DNA from: Eonycteris spelaea
Lineage: Eukaryota > Chordata > Mammalia > Chiroptera > Pteropodidae
NCBI GenBank assembly: GCA_003508835.1
Contig: PUFA01000003.1
Location: 20,903,501 to 20,967,500, forward strand
Direction: 5' to 3'
Length of the DNA: 64,000 nt
A program made the position numbers and the translations under genes. This document shows positions 46,525 through 58,479 of this stretch, piece by piece. The notes under the pieces are model-generated. The model was not told the DNA's origin. It saw nothing but the letters and a program-made list of their open reading frames with translations, and searched no databases. Numbering within the stretch: the stretch's first letter is position 1; the number at the start of each line of letters is the position of its first letter.

Positions 46525-47125
46525 TTTTTGAAACATATAAAATGATTTACTTATTGGCTAAGATAGCTAAAAATACTATTATTTAGTAAAGTTGTTAACA
46601 ACTACTCAGACGGAATTATGTTTTATCCTTTTCCTGTTTCTGGTGGAGGTATTTTGTAGGATGGCCAAAAGGTGGGGCACAGAAAAGATCAAAGATCCAA
46701 ATAAGCCCCCAAATGGACAATTGGCCTCTGAGTCACAGACCACCAATGGGCTATGGAGTGTAGAGTCCTTTTGGCATTCTCTGGTATGAGTCACAGGCCT
46801 CACCATCCCAGGCATCCAATCACATCCTTTCCTTCCCTTATCTGTTTGTCTGGTATGTGGGAGGACCAACCACCTCCATGACTAACAGCCTGGAAACTCC
46901 TGACTGAGCCCTAATGTGCACTTTGCATGCTGTCTTCATTCAATTGCAATGGTGTGAATGCAGTGGGCACTGAATAATGTCCGATGCTAAATTTCACAAT
47001 AAACCATTTGTTGTTTATTTGGGGAACTGTCAAAACTAGGTATAACAGATAAAAGTACTCTTAGGTCAGTTTAGAAGCTTAAACTTATAGTGTTATAGAA
47101 TTTTAGCGTTAAATGAGACTGGAAT
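46525..47125. other. Nothing recognised
   Basis: No gene or repeat family identified. Confidence 0.4.
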
Positions 47126-47129
47126 CTAT

Positions 47130-47270
47130 CTGATCTAATACTAATACTTTAGAGAGGAAGTGAAGATGAAATTACTTGCCCAAAGTTACAAGTTAATTAG
47201 TGCAAAATCAGGACTCTAAAACACTGCTAGATTCTCAGGTTCATGGCCTTTCTACTGTATAATATTGCTT
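47130..47270 (-). repeat. MIR SINE fragment (antisense)
   Basis: 'ttacttgcccaaagttacaa', 'gttaattagtgcaaaatcag' match the antisense MIR 'cttgcccaaggtcacacagc..' block. Confidence 0.5.
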
Positions 47271-47439
47271 ATGTAAGAACCTGAGTCCATTTTAAATATA
47301 ATTAATTTTAAATATGCAGTGCATGGCACTACAAAATTTAAAGACACAAAGGGTTTACAGTGAAAATTTAGTCTCATATCTGTTACTATCTCTAACCACT
47401 TAGTATTCTCCTTCTTTGATCAATCTGGACTTTATTTTA

Positions 47440-47690
47440 GTATAAGGTATGAGGTAGGGATCCAACTTTATTTTCTTTCAGATGGTTATCCAGTTATTTT
47501 ACGAGCTGCTAAGGTATGTTTTGCTGATTTGTGCCTCTCTTTTGGAATTTTTATGATTATTTTGCCTTTTTCCCCTCCTATATGAACTTGAGAGTCAGCT
47601 TGCACATTAAAAAAATTATATTGGTTTTTAAAAATAGAATTGTGTTAAATTGGTAGATTAATTTAGGGAAACTGACAGTGTTATGAAGTC
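47440..47690 (-). repeat. L1 ORF2 fragment (antisense)
   Basis: 'gtatgaggtagggatccaac', 'gatggttatccagttatttt' and 'aattggtagattaattta' are antisense L1 ORF2 C-terminal text. Probably part of the same element as 48395-48690. Confidence 0.6.
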
Positions 47691-47779
47691 TGCTATAGAG
47701 CTTCAGGACATCCTTTCCTCCTGGGTAAAAAGAAACATGATAGGAGGTAGTACCCTTTCCTCCTTTTGATGCGATTCTG

Positions 47780-48290
47780 TGAGGGTGCGGTTGTCACGTC
47801 TTCAAACACCACGCCTGACCTCACACCTTAAACTAAAATATATTCTGACCACTCTGGCCTCCTTGCGGTTTCTTCAATTCAGCTGGCAGATTCTCTCTGT
47901 TCAGAACACTCCCCCACCCAGGTGTCTGCATAGCTTGCTCCCTCACTTCCTTCAGGTATGTATTTGCACGAAGGTCACCATCTCATTGAGTCCACCCTGA
48001 CAGCTCTATTTAAAATTGGTATTGCCTCCTCTCCCAGCTCCTGCTTTTCCTTATCTTGTTCTACTTTATTTTCCACACCACTTACTGCCTCTAACACAAT
48101 AGGAAATTTACTTATTATTCAGTTGCTTGTTATTATGCTTATTATTTATTGTCTGTCTCTACCATTAAATGCAAGCCTCAAAGGGTAGAGATGTCTGTTT
48201 ATTTTTTTCACTGCCATGTCCCAAGTGTCTAGAACTGTGCCTAGCATATAGTTAGTATTCAATAAATATATGTTTAATTGAGTAAAAGTA
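47780..48290 (+). repeat. LINE 3' end (L2 or L1ME class)
   Basis: 'cttgctccctcacttccttc', 'gagtccaccctgacagctct', 'atttaaaattggtattgcct', 'taaatgcaagcctcaaaggg', 'gtattcaataaatatatgtt'. A standard LINE 3' terminus that I cannot place with certainty between L2 and L1ME. The short open frames here are incidental. Confidence 0.55.
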
Positions 48291-48394
48291 AAGAAAGTAT
48301 TTCTCTAGTAAGAGATTTTTATTAAGAGCACACATTATGTTTTTATCAAATATCAAATATATTTTCAGCAACCATGGAAATAATTGCATGACTA

Positions 48395-48690
48395 TTTTCT
48401 CCTTTCATTCCCAGACATGGCAAATGACTTTTTAAATTTCCTAATGGTGAAATATTCATACATTCCTGGAATAAAACCAGCTTAGTCATGGTGTATTAAC
48501 CCTTTCTGAGTTGCCTGATTTTGTTGACATCTATTATATTTAGGTTTTTGAATTGATACTAAAAGGGAGATTGATTTGAAGTTTCATCATGACGTTTTTG
48601 TTTGGCTTTGTTATCACATTATGCTAGCTTCAAGAAATAATTTAGGATTTCCTCACCCACTTTTTTTTTATTGCCCTAGATTAGTCCAAG
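48395..48690 (-). repeat. L1 ORF2 reverse-transcriptase fragment (antisense)
   Basis: 'attcatacattcctggaata', 'aaaccagcttagtcatggtg', 'tattatatttaggtttttga' and 'cacattatgctagcttcaag' are the antisense of L1 RT text. Decayed. Confidence 0.65.
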
Positions 48691-48945
48691 TAGTATCGAC
48701 TTTATACTTTCTTTGACATATAATTACTTATGCCTTCTCATGATTGTAATCTCTGGGTCCTCAAATTTTTTATTTATTATTCTTAGTATTTTTTAAAATG
48801 TAGTTATATTGTTTTTCATTTACACAGTCAAAATTAAGCTAGAGTTAATTATCTCAGGAAATTATCAAGAACAAATCATCTCACACATACATTCTTTTAA
48901 ATCAAGTTTCAATTAACTCGAGAGTTCATATAACATTGTTGTGAC

Positions 48946-49128
48946 TCCCCTCCCTTCCTTCTTTCCTCTTTCCTTCCCTCTTTCTCTCCTTTCCTCTCTC
49001 CCTCCCTCCCTTCTCCTTTCCTTCCTTCCTCCCTTCCTCCCTTCCTTCCTTCCTTCCTTCCTTCCTTCCTTCCTTCCTTCCTTCCTTCCTTCCTTCCTTC
49101 CTTCCTCCCCCCTTCCTTCTTTCCTTTG
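48946..49128. repeat. (TTCC)n polypyrimidine tract
   Basis: About 180 bases of nearly pure C/T on the plus strand, with a long perfect TTCC core around 49035-49103. Mirror-symmetric, so capable of triplex (H-DNA) structure. The Lys/Glu/Gly/Arg frames on the minus strand are artefacts. Confidence 0.95.
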
Positions 49129-49129
49129 A

Positions 49130-50540
49130 ATTCATCAAATTTTTGCTCCAGTTTTAGTTTTATTTTTTGCCTTGACACATTAGAAAAACAAACCCAACTC
49201 TTAACTATGCATTTTTCTTCTTGTGTGCTCATACAGTCTTAAAGCCATGAATACCTTGTTTTCTAGATGATAAAACAGATGCCCAGGAAGTTCAGTGTCC
49301 TGACCACTTTCATTCTCATCAGAGAGTCAGAGTTACGTCCCAGATCTCCAGTGCCTTTTGCATTACACCACTGTGTTTTTTCTTGGGTTTGCATATGTGT
49401 GCATGTGTGTGTGCATGTGTATGTGTATGTCCTGCTCTTCCTTCCAAGCCTTCTCCCTTCCACAAAGAAATGTTAAATACCAAGTATAAATACCAAGTTA
49501 CTGTTTAAGGTGTTAGAAGATAGGAAAATGAATAAGGTAGTCTTTGTGTTTTAGAAATTTGCCATCAGTAAGGAACTTGGACAAGTAAACAGATAATTAC
49601 AATATTGCACGGAGATGGTGCATATAAAATATAAATGGATAGAAATATGAGGGTGGGTATCACTAAATGTAACTAGATGGTTAGGAAAAGCTTGACAGAA
49701 TCTTGGACTTGGTCCAAGAAGGAAGACTACTCAAGTTTGCCATTCCTTGAACTTAAACGTTCTATCAAGAACCATGCATATCTAAACACATTTTCATTCT
49801 AGGGGAGTTACTTCTGCCTAGAGAACCCTTTGGTTAGAGGCCCTATGTTCTCTGTACTACCATCTCCATAGCTCTTCCTTTCTGGTGATAAATACTGGGC
49901 CCCAAAGCACTTTGGAATTCTCAGTTCCATCCTAAATGGCTTTTACTCTCAGATGCTCCAGATAGAATCATCCCTTTGGCAATGTTCAAAGACTCCAGCA
50001 GTTCTAGGGAGGTAGAAATTTATTCTTGAGAAGGTGAAGGATAGTGTTTTCTTTTATGTTTGACACAAGAGTCCTCTGGCAGTTGATCAAACGCTGTTCA
50101 CTTAGTGGTTGAGGTTAACACTATCCATTTATTTATCCCAAATAATTTCTCATTTATTTTTATCGTCATTCCTAAACTGGTTCTTTTATGTAACACATTG
50201 TGAGTTCCTGCTGTGTGCTTATCTCTGGATAAAGCATTGTGGGCGTTTAAAGAATTAGAAAACATACTCCCTGCATTGTCTTATTCCTGAATGCCCAAAA
50301 GAGTTTTTAGTCTAGTTGGGAAGATAAGACAAATAGAAATCAAAGATAAACAAGAAAGTAAGTCACTGTATAATATGTCTCAAATGGATGATATAGACAA
50401 TTACTACTGTTCAGTGCAGGAGAGAGAGTGATTACTATAGGCTATACCAGTTCTTATTTGCCCTAGATTTGCCTATCTTCAAGCCTTTGATGGCCAAGTT
50501 AATACGTCATGTTGGCTAAGCTGTGATACACAATTGTTTG
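49130..50540. other. Mostly unrecognised DNA with one MIR trace
   Basis: Antisense MIR-like text lies at 49260-49370 and a short GT-rich patch at 49388-49430. The rest shows no gene or named repeat. Confidence 0.4.
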
Positions 50541-50544
50541 GTCA

Positions 50545-50910
50545 AACACCAGTTTAGATGTTGCTGTTAAGATGTTTTTTAGATGTGATTAGTACTTAAA
50601 CCAGTGGACTTTGAGTAAAGCAGATCATCCTCCATAAGATGGATGAGTCTCATCCAATCAGTCGAAGGCCTTAAAAGAAAAAAACTGAGTTCCCTGCATG
50701 GGGAGAAATCCTCCCTCCTGACTGCCTTTGGACTCAAGACTGCCACATCAACTCTTCCCTAAGTCTCTAATCTGCTGGCCTGGTCTGCAAATTTCAAACT
50801 TGTCAGCTCCCTACAAGCGCATGAGCCAATTCCTTAAAATGAATCCATCTGTCTTTATACATGCATCCTATTGAGTTTGTTTGTCTGGAGAACCCTGACT
50901 GATACAAAGT
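50545..50910 (+). repeat. Ancient LTR-like repeat, subfamily not assigned
   Basis: 'aaaccagtggactttgagta', 'aagcagatcatcctccataa', 'ctcatccaatcagtcgaagg', 'catgagccaattccttaaaa' and 'ctggagaaccctgactgata' recur in this order in an old mammalian LTR-type repeat. Non-coding. Confidence 0.55.
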
Positions 50911-51034
50911 CCAAAGATTCTCATCCTTTTCCAACATGCTCCATAAAGTGAGAAGACCTGGTGCATCACAGATGTTCCCATTGAAATGTAAAGTCATTCA
51001 TTTCTTTATTCTTTCAAGAAAAATTTTATTAACT

Positions 51035-51685
51035 GTGTATTAGTATGATGGATTAAGAGTGTAGGCTTTAAACTCAGACGATCTAGTTTTTTTTTTCTAC
51101 TTGGACCCTAAGTTTTCTCACCTGTAAAATGGAGATAATAATGGTACTGTGGCAGAAAAATTGCAAAAATCAGACTGATGAGAAACCAAGCAGCACTTGG
51201 AGAGTTGGAGAACTCAGGTTTATTATGCCAGCTGTCCCAGAGCAGCTAGCGCTCTGAAGATCTTGGCGTGGAGCTCAGGTGCAACATTGCTTATGAGAAC
51301 CTATTTGACTTGGGTTGATTGGTTAATTTGTTCTTGGACTGTTACAAAGTGCAGGAGTTGCTATGGTTGCAGGTAGTTACATAGTGTTACAAAGTGCAGG
51401 AGCTGCTAGGGGGTACAGGCAACTACGTTTGTTGCTTAGACAGAGTTAGCCAAGGGAGGATGAGTTTTTAGTTACTTTTGAGTATGGCCTTTTTGCAGCA
51501 AGCATATCTACAGAAGCAGAACAAAGAGCTGATTAGCTATTTGGAGTGCAAATTCCTCTTTAGTACCTCCTTTTTATGGTTGTTTTGAGGAATAATTGAG
51601 TTAATAAAAATACACTAAGTGCTTTGAACATTTCCTGGCATGCTGTAAGCCTTCGATACATGTTAGCTATCTTTATTATGACTGT
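51035..51685 (+). repeat. MIR SINE split by an LTR
   Basis: MIR left part 51035-51147 ('taagttttctcacctgtaaa', 'atggagataataatggtac'). MIR right part 51563-51685 ('gtacctcctttttatggttg', 'ttttgaggaataattgagtt', 'aagtgctttgaacatttcct'). Together they make one continuous MIR; the missing middle is replaced by the LTR. Confidence 0.8.
51148..51562 (-). mobile_element. Solo LTR of an endogenous retrovirus (ERV1-like)
   Basis: A 415-bp insert flanked by exact gtac duplications at 51144-51147 and 51563-51566; four-base duplications are usual for ERV1/gammaretrovirus-type integration. On the minus strand it ends CTGCCACA. It carries AATAAA at 51219-51224 followed by a U5-like stretch. The expected initial TG reads TA, presumably a mutation. 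It holds a 45-bp tandem duplication (51341-51385 and 51386-51430). No coding sequence remains. The family name is not known to me. Confidence 0.7.
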
Positions 51686-52009
51686 ATATTAGGGGTACTG
51701 TGCCTGGCTTTGTGAGACAATGATAAGCATTATACAGAGTTAGCCCCTAAGTTGCTGAGTGGTCTGGACAAGGAAAACCAGTGGCCTGAGCTGTGAAGGC
51801 AGAGGGAGTAACTTGTGGGGAGGCTGGAAGCTAAGATATTCAAGGGGAACTGTTTGGCTGAAGTAAAGAGTGTGAGGGTGCGTTGGTGGGAGATAAAGCA
51901 GAAGAGGTAAGCCTGGGACCAGATGATGGAGAGCTTTGTATGTCGGAAGAAGAGATCACCTGACTTTATCTTGCTGATACTTAAGAGGAAGAAAAGCCTT
52001 CTCTGTCTC

Positions 52010-52365
52010 TGTACCTTACTTGTAAGAACTGCTGCTGGGATTCAAGCCCTTTCCCTCTAGCATCTCTCTTCCCATCTCCTTGAACTTCTGACTGTACTTT
52101 AAAGCTCTTAGTTCAAGGCTACCTCCTCTGGGAAGGCTTCCTGCCAGTTAGGCTTAGTGGGAGCCCCTCAGTGTGCTCCTAAGGACAGTGCTTCTGTCTT
52201 TGAAGACTTATCATATTTAGTCTCTGTCTGTTTTCATGTTTATATTTCTCCACATTTGCTAAATTTTTTAAGTGCAGAAATAAAATCCTTTGTCTCTATA
52301 CACTTAGGCCTTTAGTCTTGGCCCACTGTAGGTCCTGAGTAAATATCTGTTGAGCACATTAATAA
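52010..52365 (+). repeat. L2 LINE 3' end
   Basis: 'aaggctacctcctctgggaa', 'ggcttcctgccagttaggct', 'taagtgcagaaataaaatcc' and 'gtaggtcctgagtaaatatc' follow the L2 3' layout. Confidence 0.65.
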
Positions 52366-52989
52366 AGAAAATTTAGAGGGCCCATCAGAATCTTCTGGGT
52401 AGAAGTTTTGAAAGACACATTGCCAGATCTGCCCGTAGAGAGATTTCTCTCAGTCTGGAGTGGGATTCTTGTGTCTACCTTTTGAAAATGCCCCACGTGA
52501 TATTAAGACTCACTCTTCTTTAAGAATCACTGATATGACTCAATCTGTTTTTCTGTCTGCTCCGAAGTTCGCTGAGGGGAAGTGACTTACCCAATGCCAC
52601 AAAGAATTAAACTACCAAAATATCCTTACCCTCAATCATGCCCTTTCTTTTACATTATAAAGAAAAACAGAGATGTGTCGGGAAGAAGAGATTTGATGTG
52701 AGGCATGAAACAAAATATTAGTAGGAGATGACAGTTCTCTGGTTCTTCAATAACAATAATTCTCATTAATGGTAATAAGCCCCATTGTATTTGAAAGTAT
52801 AGACGTTACTGATGATGGTGCAGATGTTTGGGAGAAAAAATGAGGCACCACTTGGCTGGCGACAGTATGTGGGATGAATCAGCCCTGATCAGCCCCTCTT
52901 TCTTGTTTGTAAGGCATGTGGACAGCATCTGCCTGAGCGAACGTGGTACAAAGAGCCATTCTCGGGCTTTTGGAGGAGGAGGATGCAGA

Positions 52990-53115
52990 GAGCATTTAGT
53001 CTAGTGACCCCATTTTCGAGATGAGGAAACTGAGGCGCAGGGAAACTGAGTAGTGCCCTCAGATGCTGCAGCCAGTCAATGGAAACGCTGGGCCTGCAGT
53101 CTCGTTCCCACAGCT
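52990..53115 (-). repeat. MIR SINE (antisense)
   Basis: 'ccccattttcgagatgagga', 'aactgaggcgcagggaaact' is a well-preserved antisense MIR block. Confidence 0.7.
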
Positions 53116-53224
53116 CTTTGCCAAGCACACGCACAATGGCTATTCCTGAACAGTCTAGTTAAATGTTCCCAATTTGAGGGATAGCCTATCGATTCCCTTA
53201 GGAGTCCCCAGAGTGTCCCAATCA

Positions 53225-53480
53225 GCCGAGTTCATGCCCCAATCTGACCTGTACAATTCCTTTCAAACCTTCTTCTGCCTTTGCTTCCAGTTCGTTCTCT
53301 AAAACTCAGCACTGGTCAGTGCCTTCCTCTTCACCACAGAGACTTTTGCTGGTTTCTCATGATGTAAAACTCCAAACTCCTTAGCAAGGCACCGCAGGCC
53401 CTTCAAAACTCACCTGAACCTGTCTTCTCATGTCATCTCCCACCCCTATTCCGCATGGCTGGCGTGGGCACAGTTGCTTC
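53225..53480 (+). repeat. L2 LINE fragment
   Basis: 'ctccaaactccttagcaagg', 'caccgcaggcccttcaaaac' and 'tgtcatctcccacccctatt' match the L2 block 'aaactccttaccatggc..aaggccct'. Confidence 0.6.
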
Positions 53481-55100
53481 CTGCCCATATTCATTCCAGA
53501 TGCTCCTTTTCTGTCCGTCAGCACCCACCGTGGACTAGAGAGATTGCAAGTCCCAGACACACTCTTCTCTCATCTCCCTTGGGCCTAGAGCCTAGGTTAT
53601 GAGCTGGGCTGGCAAAAAGAATGAAGCCTGTGGAAGTGTGAAGAGGGAGGTATCGGGTCACTTCTGGTGAAAATTTTTCTCCTTCTAAAACAGAGAAATA
53701 GACACAAAACAGCCCTCCCGTCTCCTTTCTCATTTTGGAGGATGCAGCCTGAGCACCTGGTAACTAAAGCTGCTGCAGTTATTTTAAGTCTAAAAGAATC
53801 ACTGAGAAGCTGACCCACAGTCCAGATGTCACTGAGCCAACCTGCCCAGCTCTGGAACTTCCCGGACCTGGGCTTGCTGTCATATAAGATATAAAGGTAT
53901 TGTGTAATACTATATCGAAGAATAAATCTCTAAGTAACAAACTTGAAAATGCACAACTCTGGCCTTCTATTACTTGTATCCTGGCTGGTATTGTGACTGT
54001 TTTTTATTCAAACCGGGACTCGGGGAAGCAACGTGCCCCACCCTTAGCTGACTCCTAGAAAGGAGGCCAGCCTTAAAACTACAGAAAAACTCAAGTCTCC
54101 TCCCTCACTCCCACTTGCTCCTCAGGCCTGCCATTTGTAAGCCGTCAGAGGAGTCATTCCTACATCTGCAGGCCACCGGCATCCGGTACAGGAGGGGCTC
54201 GGTGCCCCGGAGTTGCTCACTGCACCTACAGTTTGCTCCATCCAATTCTGCCTAGTCTATGGCTTCACTTCTTATTTTCCCATCTTCTTTTTAATCTAGC
54301 AGTTCGGATTTGATGGAGCCCTGTTACCTCCACGAGGGCTTTAGCTCTCTCCCGGAGATATTCTGCCTCTCCACTCACCTATCTCCTTGTCCACGTAACA
54401 GGAGTCTTCCAAATTCCACCCAATTGCCTGATCCTTACTGTTTTGACGACGGTCTTCATGGCTGGAGTTGAACATTGCTTGTTCTCACCTCTCTCTGGCC
54501 TGGAGGAACAAACCCGTTTACTTGCGTACTTCCGAAAATCCACTTTCTCTTCCACTTCACGGTATCTTCCACCCTGAACGCTCCTTCATGCCAACATCTC
54601 CCCTTGTTATAATTTTCTCACTCTCAAAACCCTCACCCACGTGCATGTCCCTTGTGAAGTGATCCTCGTTCACTCCAGTCACAGGACCCACATTTCTTTA
54701 GCACTTGCAGGAGTCTGCGTGGTCTGCACCAATCAGCTGGCGTGTGTCACACTGCCTTGTGCTAGAGTTGTGACATGTCCCTCACTGAACTGTATGCCCC
54801 CTGGAACCCAGTTGACGCATGTTTTTAATCCTCTGCTGCAGGGCGATTCAAGTCGACACACAGTTATTGTGCTCTGCAGTGATATCTCAGGACTTCCTGT
54901 CATGGGGAAAAATAAATGTATTTATTGTTATTATTATCGAAGCTACTTTTATTTGGGTTTACGATCCTTGTAGCCAAAAGCACCATCTCTAATACGTATA
55001 CCAACTAAGTAAATAGAGGTGGGAGTAGAAATAGGAGTTTTCTACTATTTATTTCAACATGTGGCTGTGTGAAGGGGATGACTGAGAGAAGGGGTGTAAG
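53481..55100. other. Nothing firmly recognised
   Basis: Pyrimidine-rich text at 54240-54800 may be decayed L2. No gene. Confidence 0.35.
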
Positions 55101-55102
55101 AA

Positions 55103-55168
55103 TGTGTGTGTATCTGTGTGGTGTGTGTCTGTGTGTGTGTGTGTGTCTGTGTGTGTGTGTGTGTGTGC
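55103..55168. repeat. (GT)n microsatellite
   Basis: GT repeat with a few TC interruptions; Z-DNA-prone. Confidence 0.95.
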
Positions 55169-55169
55169 A

Positions 55170-55790
55170 AAACAGAGCTAAAGGAAAGGAGTTAATATAG
55201 GAAAATGTTGGGGGGGACAAGGAGGAAATTTTTATTTAGAAACAAGACTGAAATAAAAACTCCACAAACAGTGTTACCCCAATATGGATTAGTAAAATCT
55301 AGATGTTTCTTTTTAACAATAATAATTTCTTGGTGCCCCAGGTCTCTCTAGCAGACCTGGGTGGCTAATAATACTTTATTCTCTAAAATTTTAACTCACC
55401 TCATCCAAACCAATGCTTCCTAATAAGAAATTGATTTTACTCTCAATAGATAAAGAAAATAGTTTTTATTCTCCATTTAGGTCAAAAGCAATTTTGGCAG
55501 CAGTTCAAACACTCCTTGGGGCACCAAGAATAACTAGAAGCTTATCTTGCGAATGTCGTTTTTGGGATTCTCATTTTCTGGTATTTTTCCTCCTCCTTTC
55601 CTTAAATTTTCTTTATTCTATTAAAAATTTTGCAGTTTCATTTATTTCATCACATTTCTCTTCTTTGACATCTCTCTACACTTTTCTTATCTAGGTCTTT
55701 TTCATTCCTTTCTGGGATGATGGTACCATTTCAATAATTCACATTAATGGAGGTGGGAGATTTGGGGTCCTCTGAGCAGCAAGAATGCAG
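55170..55790. other. Nothing recognised
   Basis: AT-rich DNA without a named element or gene. Confidence 0.4.
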
Positions 55791-55794
55791 TCTG

Positions 55795-55960
55795 GTAAAG
55801 TAAGGGTCCTGGACTGGAGCTCCAGAAACCTGTCTTTTTCTGTAGCACTTTATCACTAACTAGCTGGATGACCTTGGGCAAAATAGCAACTTCTTAGAAT
55901 TTTGGGCCCTTATCTCTAAAAAGAAGGATTGAACAAATATTATCTATAGGCATTAACATT
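55795..55960 (+). repeat. MIR SINE
   Basis: 'gtcctggactggagctccag', 'aactagctggatgaccttgg', 'gcaaaatagcaacttctt', 'cttatctctaaaaagaagga' give the full MIR order. Confidence 0.7.
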
Positions 55961-56234
55961 CTGTGACTTTTTGGAAAAAAATAAAAGACCAAACAGCTTT
56001 ATTGAAGAAGTGAGATTGCACTTGTATTTGAAAAATATGCTTCTTTGGCGATAATTAACACTGGATTAAAAGTCGTCTTGTATTGCTGCAACTTTGTGGT
56101 GACTTGAGCTTTATTAATGAGGGCTGGGATTTGCACCAGCTTTCCCAGGCTTCATCAATCAAACACTGGAAACTTTCCCAGATAGGAACCCACTCTGAAG
56201 AAAGAAGGAGATAGAAGAGTAGAGTTTTTAACTC

Positions 56235-56350
56235 AGGTTCTCTCCTCTCTCTCTCCTCTTCTCCTCCTTCTCTCTCTTCTCTCTCTCTTCCTCTCTCTCT
56301 CTCTCCTCCTTCTCTCCCCCTCCCTCCCTCCACTTCTCTCGCTCTCTTTT
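56235..56350. repeat. (TC)n-rich polypyrimidine tract
   Basis: TC/TTCC/CCCTCC low-complexity stretch. The Arg/Glu-rich minus-strand frame over it is an artefact. Confidence 0.9.
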
Positions 56351-56369
56351 TGCTATTGTGATAAAGACA

Positions 56370-56710
56370 TAGAATAAATCTACCCTTTAATGAATTTTTA
56401 CATGCACAGTGCAGTATCATTGCCTGTGACTGCACAGCAGATCTAGAACCTTTTCATCTTGCGTGATTGAATCTCTATACTCACTGCATGGCAACTCCCC
56501 ATTACGCCGTTACCTCCAGTTCCTGGCACACCATCTGCTCTCCGACTCTGTGAGTTCGACTACTTTAGAAACTTCGTGTAAGTGGAACCATGTAGTATCT
56601 GTCCTTCTGTGATGTGCTTATTTCACTAAGCATGATGCCTTCAAGGTTCATCCTATTGTAGATGTGACAGTTTCTTTCTTTTTAAAGCTGTGTAATATTC
56701 CTTTGACTTA
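56370..56710 (-). repeat. L1 3' end (antisense)
   Basis: 'gcttatttcactaagcatga', 'tgccttcaaggttcatccta' and 'gtaagtggaaccatgtagta' are the antisense of L1 ORF2-end/3' UTR text. Confidence 0.7.
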
Positions 56711-56999
56711 TGTACTAAACTAATTTTTTTCTGAGTTTGATACAAATAAAATTAAAACTCACTGTTTTTGCCTTGGTACCCTTTGCCGCTGCCGATGGTT
56801 CATGGTGCCCTCATAAATGCAAAAGCTCTGGGCAGATTGGCCTAATACTCACTCCATACCCAGTGATGGCTCTCTTTACCTTTCGATATTACCAGTATTC
56901 TATAAGTATCCTTTTACTAATTTTCATTAGAGTTAGGTTTATACAAAACAGAAATCTTTGTCTGAAAACATGGCCTTTTTGATTGAATCATTAGACTTT

Positions 57000-57100
57000 T
57001 GGAGGACAATCTAGATTTTGTCTTGACTTTGAGCAGCCTTGGGCAAAGTTCCCTTCATTGTGGGCCTCAGCTTCCTCATCTGTAAAATGCAGAGGTGAGG
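57000..57100 (+). repeat. MIR SINE fragment
   Basis: 'gcagccttgggcaaagttcc' and 'ctcagcttcctcatctgtaa' are strong MIR core words. Confidence 0.7.
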
Positions 57101-57104
57101 CGAT

Positions 57105-57310
57105 TCCTTGGTCTTCAATGAGGGCTGTTTGCCCTTCAGTGGACATTTAGCAGTGTCTCAAGACATTTTTGGTTGTCCTATCTGGCCTGTCATTACCTCT
57201 ACTGGTAAGGCCAAATCCTGCTAAGTATCCTGCAATGCACAGGAAAGGCACCCTCACCTTGCCAGAGTTCGCTAGCATCTATAAAATGCCCTGACTCTTA
57301 TGCCTTCAGT
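57105..57310 (+). mobile_element. MER5-type hAT-Charlie DNA transposon fragment
   Basis: 'tggacatttagcagtgtctc', 'aagacatttttggttgtcct' and 'cctgcaatgcacaggaaagg' match MER5A/B. Non-autonomous, no transposase. Confidence 0.75.
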
Positions 57311-57702
57311 TTTCCTGTAACTCTGGCTGGACCTAAGACAAAAGTGTGAAATAGAAAGATCTATCTTCTTTCCTTCTTCTTCACAGTCTGTCCTTTCAAA
57401 GCTTTCATTCTCTTTCCCCTCCCTTCACTGTTCACCATAATCTGGACAGGTTTAAGAGGCATATACATTTGGACAGTGTATAAACTTTGGGGCATCAGGC
57501 TGGCTTGGGAGAAGACATTTGATCAGCCTAGACCTTGCTGCCAAATTGCTTCCATCTCATGTTTTGAGTCCATGTGTGACACCCTCCCCTTCTCTTATGT
57601 AAGCTGATGTTTTAGTTTTTAGTTTTAATTTTAGCTACTGTTAGATTTTGTTCCTTATGCTTTCCTATCCTGACAGTTGCTGTCTTGGCAGAACTTTAAT
57701 GT

Positions 57703-57742
57703 GTAATAAAATAATAATAAATAATAATAATAATAATAATAG
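57703..57742. repeat. (TAA)n microsatellite
   Basis: Runs of AAT/TAA with one imperfection. Confidence 0.9.
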
Positions 57743-57884
57743 GCATATCTGCCTATGTAGGTCTGGTCCCAAAGAACCAAAGACATAAAATCCCTTATAT
57801 TTATCTTCCCTTTAAGATATAAGCTTTAATAATACATTTCTAAACATGTCTTCTGTGCTAGAAATATATTAACTATTTACACAT

Positions 57885-58445
57885 AAAAGCTAGAACCTAG
57901 GCGTTGTCTTTGATACTTCTTCCTCTCTCATCTTCAGCCCTAATCTGTCTCCCAGTCCTGTCAATTTTGCCTTCTAAATATCTTCCAAATCCACTACTTA
58001 ACCCACGTCCATCATAACTCCAGCCCAAGTTCCCATCACTTCTTCCGGACCACCGCGACCTACTCTTAAGTGCTCTAAGGACATCATCTACTCCGGCCCC
58101 CTCCAGTCTTTCGTTCACACTGGAAACAAGAGCCACCATTTAAAAACACAAATTGGATCCCATTAACCTCAGTCATGAACCCTTCAATGCTTTTTACTCT
58201 GCTGAGGAAAAGGCAAAGCTCATTTACATGCCTGTAGGGTCTGCCTCCCTTCCTCCTCTATCCCGCCCCCTCCTCCGCTTCTCCTCAGACACGGCTTCCC
58301 CCTGTTCCCCATGTTCTTCACTCCAGCAATAGGAGCCATTTTTCAATTCCCTGAACTCTCCATGCCCCTTCAGGGCCTTTGCACAAGCTTCTTTCCAGCT
58401 TGGCATGTTCTCTCCACCCTTACTTCTGCCCTTCGTGCAGGAGCA
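57885..58445 (+). repeat. L2 LINE fragment
   Basis: 'taggcgttgtctttgatact', 'cagtcctgtcaattttgcct', 'aacccttcaatgctttttac' and 'cccttcagggcctttgcaca' follow the L2 order closely. Confidence 0.75.
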
Positions 58446-58479
58446 GACCCTGACGACTGGGACCTGAATTTATAACACA

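Noticed and set aside
48909..49232. Lys/Glu/Arg/Gly repeat protein on the minus strand
   Set aside because: Pure translation of the TTCC repeat.
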